64,000 bases of DNA from Cerioporus squamosus (lineage: Eukaryota > Basidiomycota > Agaricomycetes > Polyporales > Polyporaceae): contig JABYQS010000084.1 in assembly GCA_022592435.1 (NCBI GenBank), positions 100,559-164,558 on the forward strand, written 5' to 3'. Each line of letters begins with the position of its first letter. The stretch's first letter is position 1. The notes beneath the pieces are model-generated. The model was not told the origin of the DNA and did not search any database. It worked only from the letters and a program-made list of their open reading frames with translations. The position numbers and the translations under genes are program-made. Below, piece after piece: positions 60,936-64,000 of this stretch.

Positions 60936-62344
60936 GGCGGGCGTCGAGGCTGAGAGTTGCGTAATTTGCGTCCCAGGATGCGAGGGTCAGGGAGATAGTG
61001 AGTATCGTGCTGTATCGTGTTGTCAGCAGGCGCGGCACTCCGCTGGATGGCGGCCGAGTGTATGGGAAAAGGGCTCGATTGGCGTGTGGTGCATGATATC
61101 GTGTGTGTGAGCAGGCTAAAAGCAGAGTGGACCCAAAATGGACCGTACACCGTTCCTGGACTACGGAGTAGAAGAGGTCTTGGGGTGAAAAAATCACGTC
61201 GCTGGTGACTGTCACATCAAAACGCGATCGGTAACGGGTGACCGACGCGATCAGGTGACGTGGTTAGTTGAATACAATTCCCACGGGCTTTGTATATAGC
61301 GTCTGAGCGTGTGATTATCTGTGTGGCTTCGTGCTCTCTCTTCCTCCGTCATCTGCTCCCCATATTCGTCGCGAGTGGTGCTTCTACCGGTAGTCTTACA
61401 TTCGACCGGCGAGTTTTTGCGCGGCCTGCTAGTCTGGTAGGTTGAAACTTGGTGGTTTACTACCTCCGTCGAGCTGACTGCACACAGTCTCAGCCTCAAT
61501 GAGCATGACACGTAGCGTCGCCCATTCGTTGCCTGCGGGGACGTTAGTTATGCAAGGTAAGTTTGCTCTGAACTGGTGGTCCTACTACGTGATTAATCTG
61601 CGGGGTAGCTAATACTATAGTGGGGTTTCCTGCATCGAGGGAGAGTCTGAGCGTCCAAGGTATGTGCCGCTGCTGTTAGTGTTCTTGGCACTAATTGTTC
61701 TTGGCAGGAGTGAGCTTGGTCGTCCCAGATGCCAGCAAAAGCGGTGTCTCTGGCTCGTTTGTTCCCAATGAGATTTGCCGTGTTCAAGGTACGGGTGAGT
61801 TACTACTGTGAACCACACCCTGACCGTTCTGGATTAGGGGTGCATGCTGTATTCTCCGGAGCCAGTGAGGATATACCATCTGTCGCTGCTGTGACTGGTG
61901 CGGGAGTTAGTCCCTGTATGGAGCTGCGTGTTACATCCCGTGCTCCAAGTCACCCAACTCCGGTCTCAACTCCGAGCGGACTCCGGTTCGTCCGTTGACT
62001 CATACTTACTTCCTCATTCCTTTGTTATGACTCATCCTTACTACGATACTTACCCCTTACTATCCGCTCCCCTCAGACTCCGATCACCTCCGCAGTCCCG
62101 ATAGTATTACCCGTTTGTATCCGCACTTGTGTCCACTTGTATCCGCACTTGCCTCCATTTCCTATTGGCTACTTACTTGCTTCCACCTTGGCACCGGACT
62201 CCGACTCCTGTCTCTACTTTTAGCTTACCCCTTTCGGACCTCCGGACTTTAGTATTGAAGCCTGCTTGTATTCTCCTTTAGACCTCAGTTCTGATATCTC
62301 GTTTACTTCCCTCTTATCCTTCTCGGTATCAACAACTCAATCTA
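60936..62344. other. Intergenic, possible 5' region of a retroelement at its right end
   Basis: No gene is supported. From about 61950 onward the plus strand becomes strongly C/T-rich with runs of CTCCGA-like units. This matches the composition of the gag leader that follows. I could not identify a long terminal repeat, a primer-binding site or a target duplication. Confidence 0.4.
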
Positions 62345-64000
62345 TTGTCTCCTCTTCTAAACTCGTCCGCACCCCCGTCCGGACTTCTGACCTCCGACCT
62401 CCGACCTCCGTCTTCCGACTCTGGTCACTTGGCTTCTGACCCTCTGGTTCCCTCTCTGCTTGACTTCCTCCTTCGTTGCTTACTCCAGTATAAACTCCGG
62501 AGTTCTGTTCCCTTGCAAATAGAAGACAACTTGCGTCTCCTCAGGGCGTTGGTCAATAACTTCGCCGAAGTCTTCACTTCCGCGCTGCCTTCGGACTTCC
62601 TTCCGGAGTTTGACTTGGCACGCACAGTCTTAACAGTATATCAGAACTCCACTGAGGATTCGCTATGCACGACGAGGATTCCTCCTTTCTAGGATTCACC
62701 GCTCGTCGCGGAAGCACTCTTTCGGCTCCTCCAGAGACTCCCACTTGCCGCGGAGTAGCTTCTTTCCAGCTCGGAGACACCGCGTCATCGACTGAATCTA
62801 CACGCGCCGTATCTCCGGAGCAGCCCCCAGCCTCCATGGTATCTCCGTCCAACCCCTTCGCCTCCTCCTCACGCCTCTACGGGACTCTGTCCCAAGGGTT
62901 GTCGGCCTCGACCTCTGGGCCTGCTCCGGCTTGGACTCAGTCGACCTCGGTTACTGGACCTCCCCAACCCGCCGTCCGGACCACAGCTCAGTCAACTCAG
63001 ACTGCAGCTCAGCCGCCTCAAGGTCCGTCTCAGGCCGCTACCCAGCACGGAACCTCCGGTCCCACCCAGGCAAACTCCGGATCCACAGCTCAGGCTCAGG
63101 CTCCGACTACCCAGTCAGCCAGCCAAAGCCAAACAAACCCGGACTTAGCTGCCGCTCTAGTTATGCTCGCCCAATCCCTCCAGAACCTGGCTCCGGCTAG
63201 CTCCTCCGCCAAGTTGGCCTCCTATGAGCGTAACAACGTCCGGGTTGCCGGATCCGTTCGACGGAACGGACACCACCAAACTCCGTTCTTTCTTTGCCCA
63301 GTTAGAGCTCGTCTTCAAGGCTCGACCTCGGACATTCGACACGGATGAGAAGAAGGTCACCTACGCGATATCACATCTTAAAGGCATCGCTCTCGCATGG
63401 TTCGAACCCTTCCTTCTAGAATCTCCGACCGGCAACCCACTGGTGTTCATGTCGGACTACGAGGTCTTCCAAGACGAACTCCGGGCGAACTTCGGACCTC
63501 ATGATGTTGTCGGCACCACCGAACATGAGCTTGAGAACCTCTCCATGTCCGATAACCAACGCGTAGCTCGATACATCACCCAGTTCAACCGGCTCGCCAC
63601 TCAAGTCGAGTGGGGCCCCAGAGCTCTTCGTTACCAGTTCTACAAGGGACTTCTGGCTTGTCTCAAAGACTGCATCTCCGAGATCGGCAAGCCGAAGGAC
63701 CTGAACAAACTCCGAGAGCTCGCTCAGTCCATCGACGCTCGCTACTGGGAACGCAAGACCGAGCAGAACCGTGAGACTCGGACTTCGTCCTCGAGCAACA
63801 AGATCTCCGGGTCCTCTAAGTCTCTGACATCATCATCTCCCTTTCCGATGTCTGGGCACTCCTTCTCGTCTTCAAAACCCTCCACTCCGAAGAACCCTCC
63901 GAAGCCCGGAACTCCAAAGACTCCGCCGAAACTCCGAAGCCCTACGCTGATAAGCTGGCAAGGGCAGCAAGTTAACTCAGGAAGAACGTCAGCGTCGTTT
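62345..64000 (+). mobile_element. Ty3-type LTR retrotransposon, 5' gag portion, decayed and cut by the window edge
   Basis: The typical retrotransposon capsid block is present at about 63245-63760: D-P-F-D-G-T-D-T-T-K-L-R-S-F-F-A-Q-L, A-I-S-H-L-K-G-I-A-L-A-W-F, V-A-R-Y-I-T-Q-F-N-R-L-A and Y-Q-F-Y-K-G-L. It is preceded by a Ser/Pro/Gln-rich leader (62665-63230) and an earlier piece with L-R-L-L-R-A-L-V-N-N-F-A-E-V-F. A Ser/Pro/Lys-rich tail follows. The pieces lie in different frames: one base too many near 63236 in the run CCGGG, and further shifts near 62670, 63940 and 63965. This copy is therefore probably not autonomous. Protease, reverse transcriptase and integrase would lie beyond the window. 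Confidence 0.75.

Noticed and set aside
1..64000. tRNA, rRNA or CRISPR-like arrays
   Set aside because: No cloverleaf with a T-loop GTTCGAATC-type box, no rRNA signature and no regularly spaced repeats were found. The closest match, TGGTTCGAACCC near 63400, is gag coding sequence.

Overview
The window looks like nuclear DNA of a filamentous basidiomycete (Agaricomycetes, perhaps Polyporales). The genes carry many short GT-AG introns of about 45-110 bp. The gene set fits that group: a DUF6534-type membrane protein, a non-canonical adenylate-forming reductase (A-T-R), a GH128-like glucanase, calcineurin A, an F-box protein, and a Ty3-type gag at the right edge. I saw no rRNA, tRNA, CRISPR array or bacterial operon.

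Layout. 0-10 kb is conserved housekeeping: elongin C (-), the ubiquitin-conjugating enzyme Ubc13 (+), calcineurin catalytic subunit (-), a small signal-anchored membrane protein (+) and a C2H2 protein (-). 10-11 kb holds a second acidic C2H2 gene with a broken 5' part. 11-18.6 kb is gene-poor. An isoprenylcysteine-carboxyl-methyltransferase-like gene lies at 18.7-19.8 kb, followed by another gene-poor stretch to 25 kb. 25-38.5 kb is a mosaic of duplicated, inverted and chimeric members of two unrecognised families around an O-methyltransferase with a long C-terminal tail. One family is a proline-rich protein. The other has an N-terminal W-T-C domain followed by C2H2-like fingers or an acidic tail. 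39-45 kb holds an F-box protein and a protein kinase with a DYG motif, then a 30-bp minisatellite. 46-49.4 kb holds a tandem pair of small membrane proteins resembling the small activating subunit of serine palmitoyltransferase. 50-61 kb holds a GH128-like glucanase, a DUF6534 membrane protein, the adenylate-forming reductase and a serine carboxypeptidase. 62.3 kb to the end is the 5' part of a decayed retrotransposon gag.

Two themes stand out. First, the W-T-C/finger family has spread locally by recent, partly inverted duplication. One pair of copies is almost identical over about 640 bp but separated by a single-base insertion that truncates one of them. Second, single-base reading-frame faults recur in otherwise well conserved genes (Ubc13 exon 1, the glucanase, the reductase). 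They suggest residual assembly indels, real decay, or both. Exon boundaries were inferred by eye from splice consensus and reading frame, so they are proposals.
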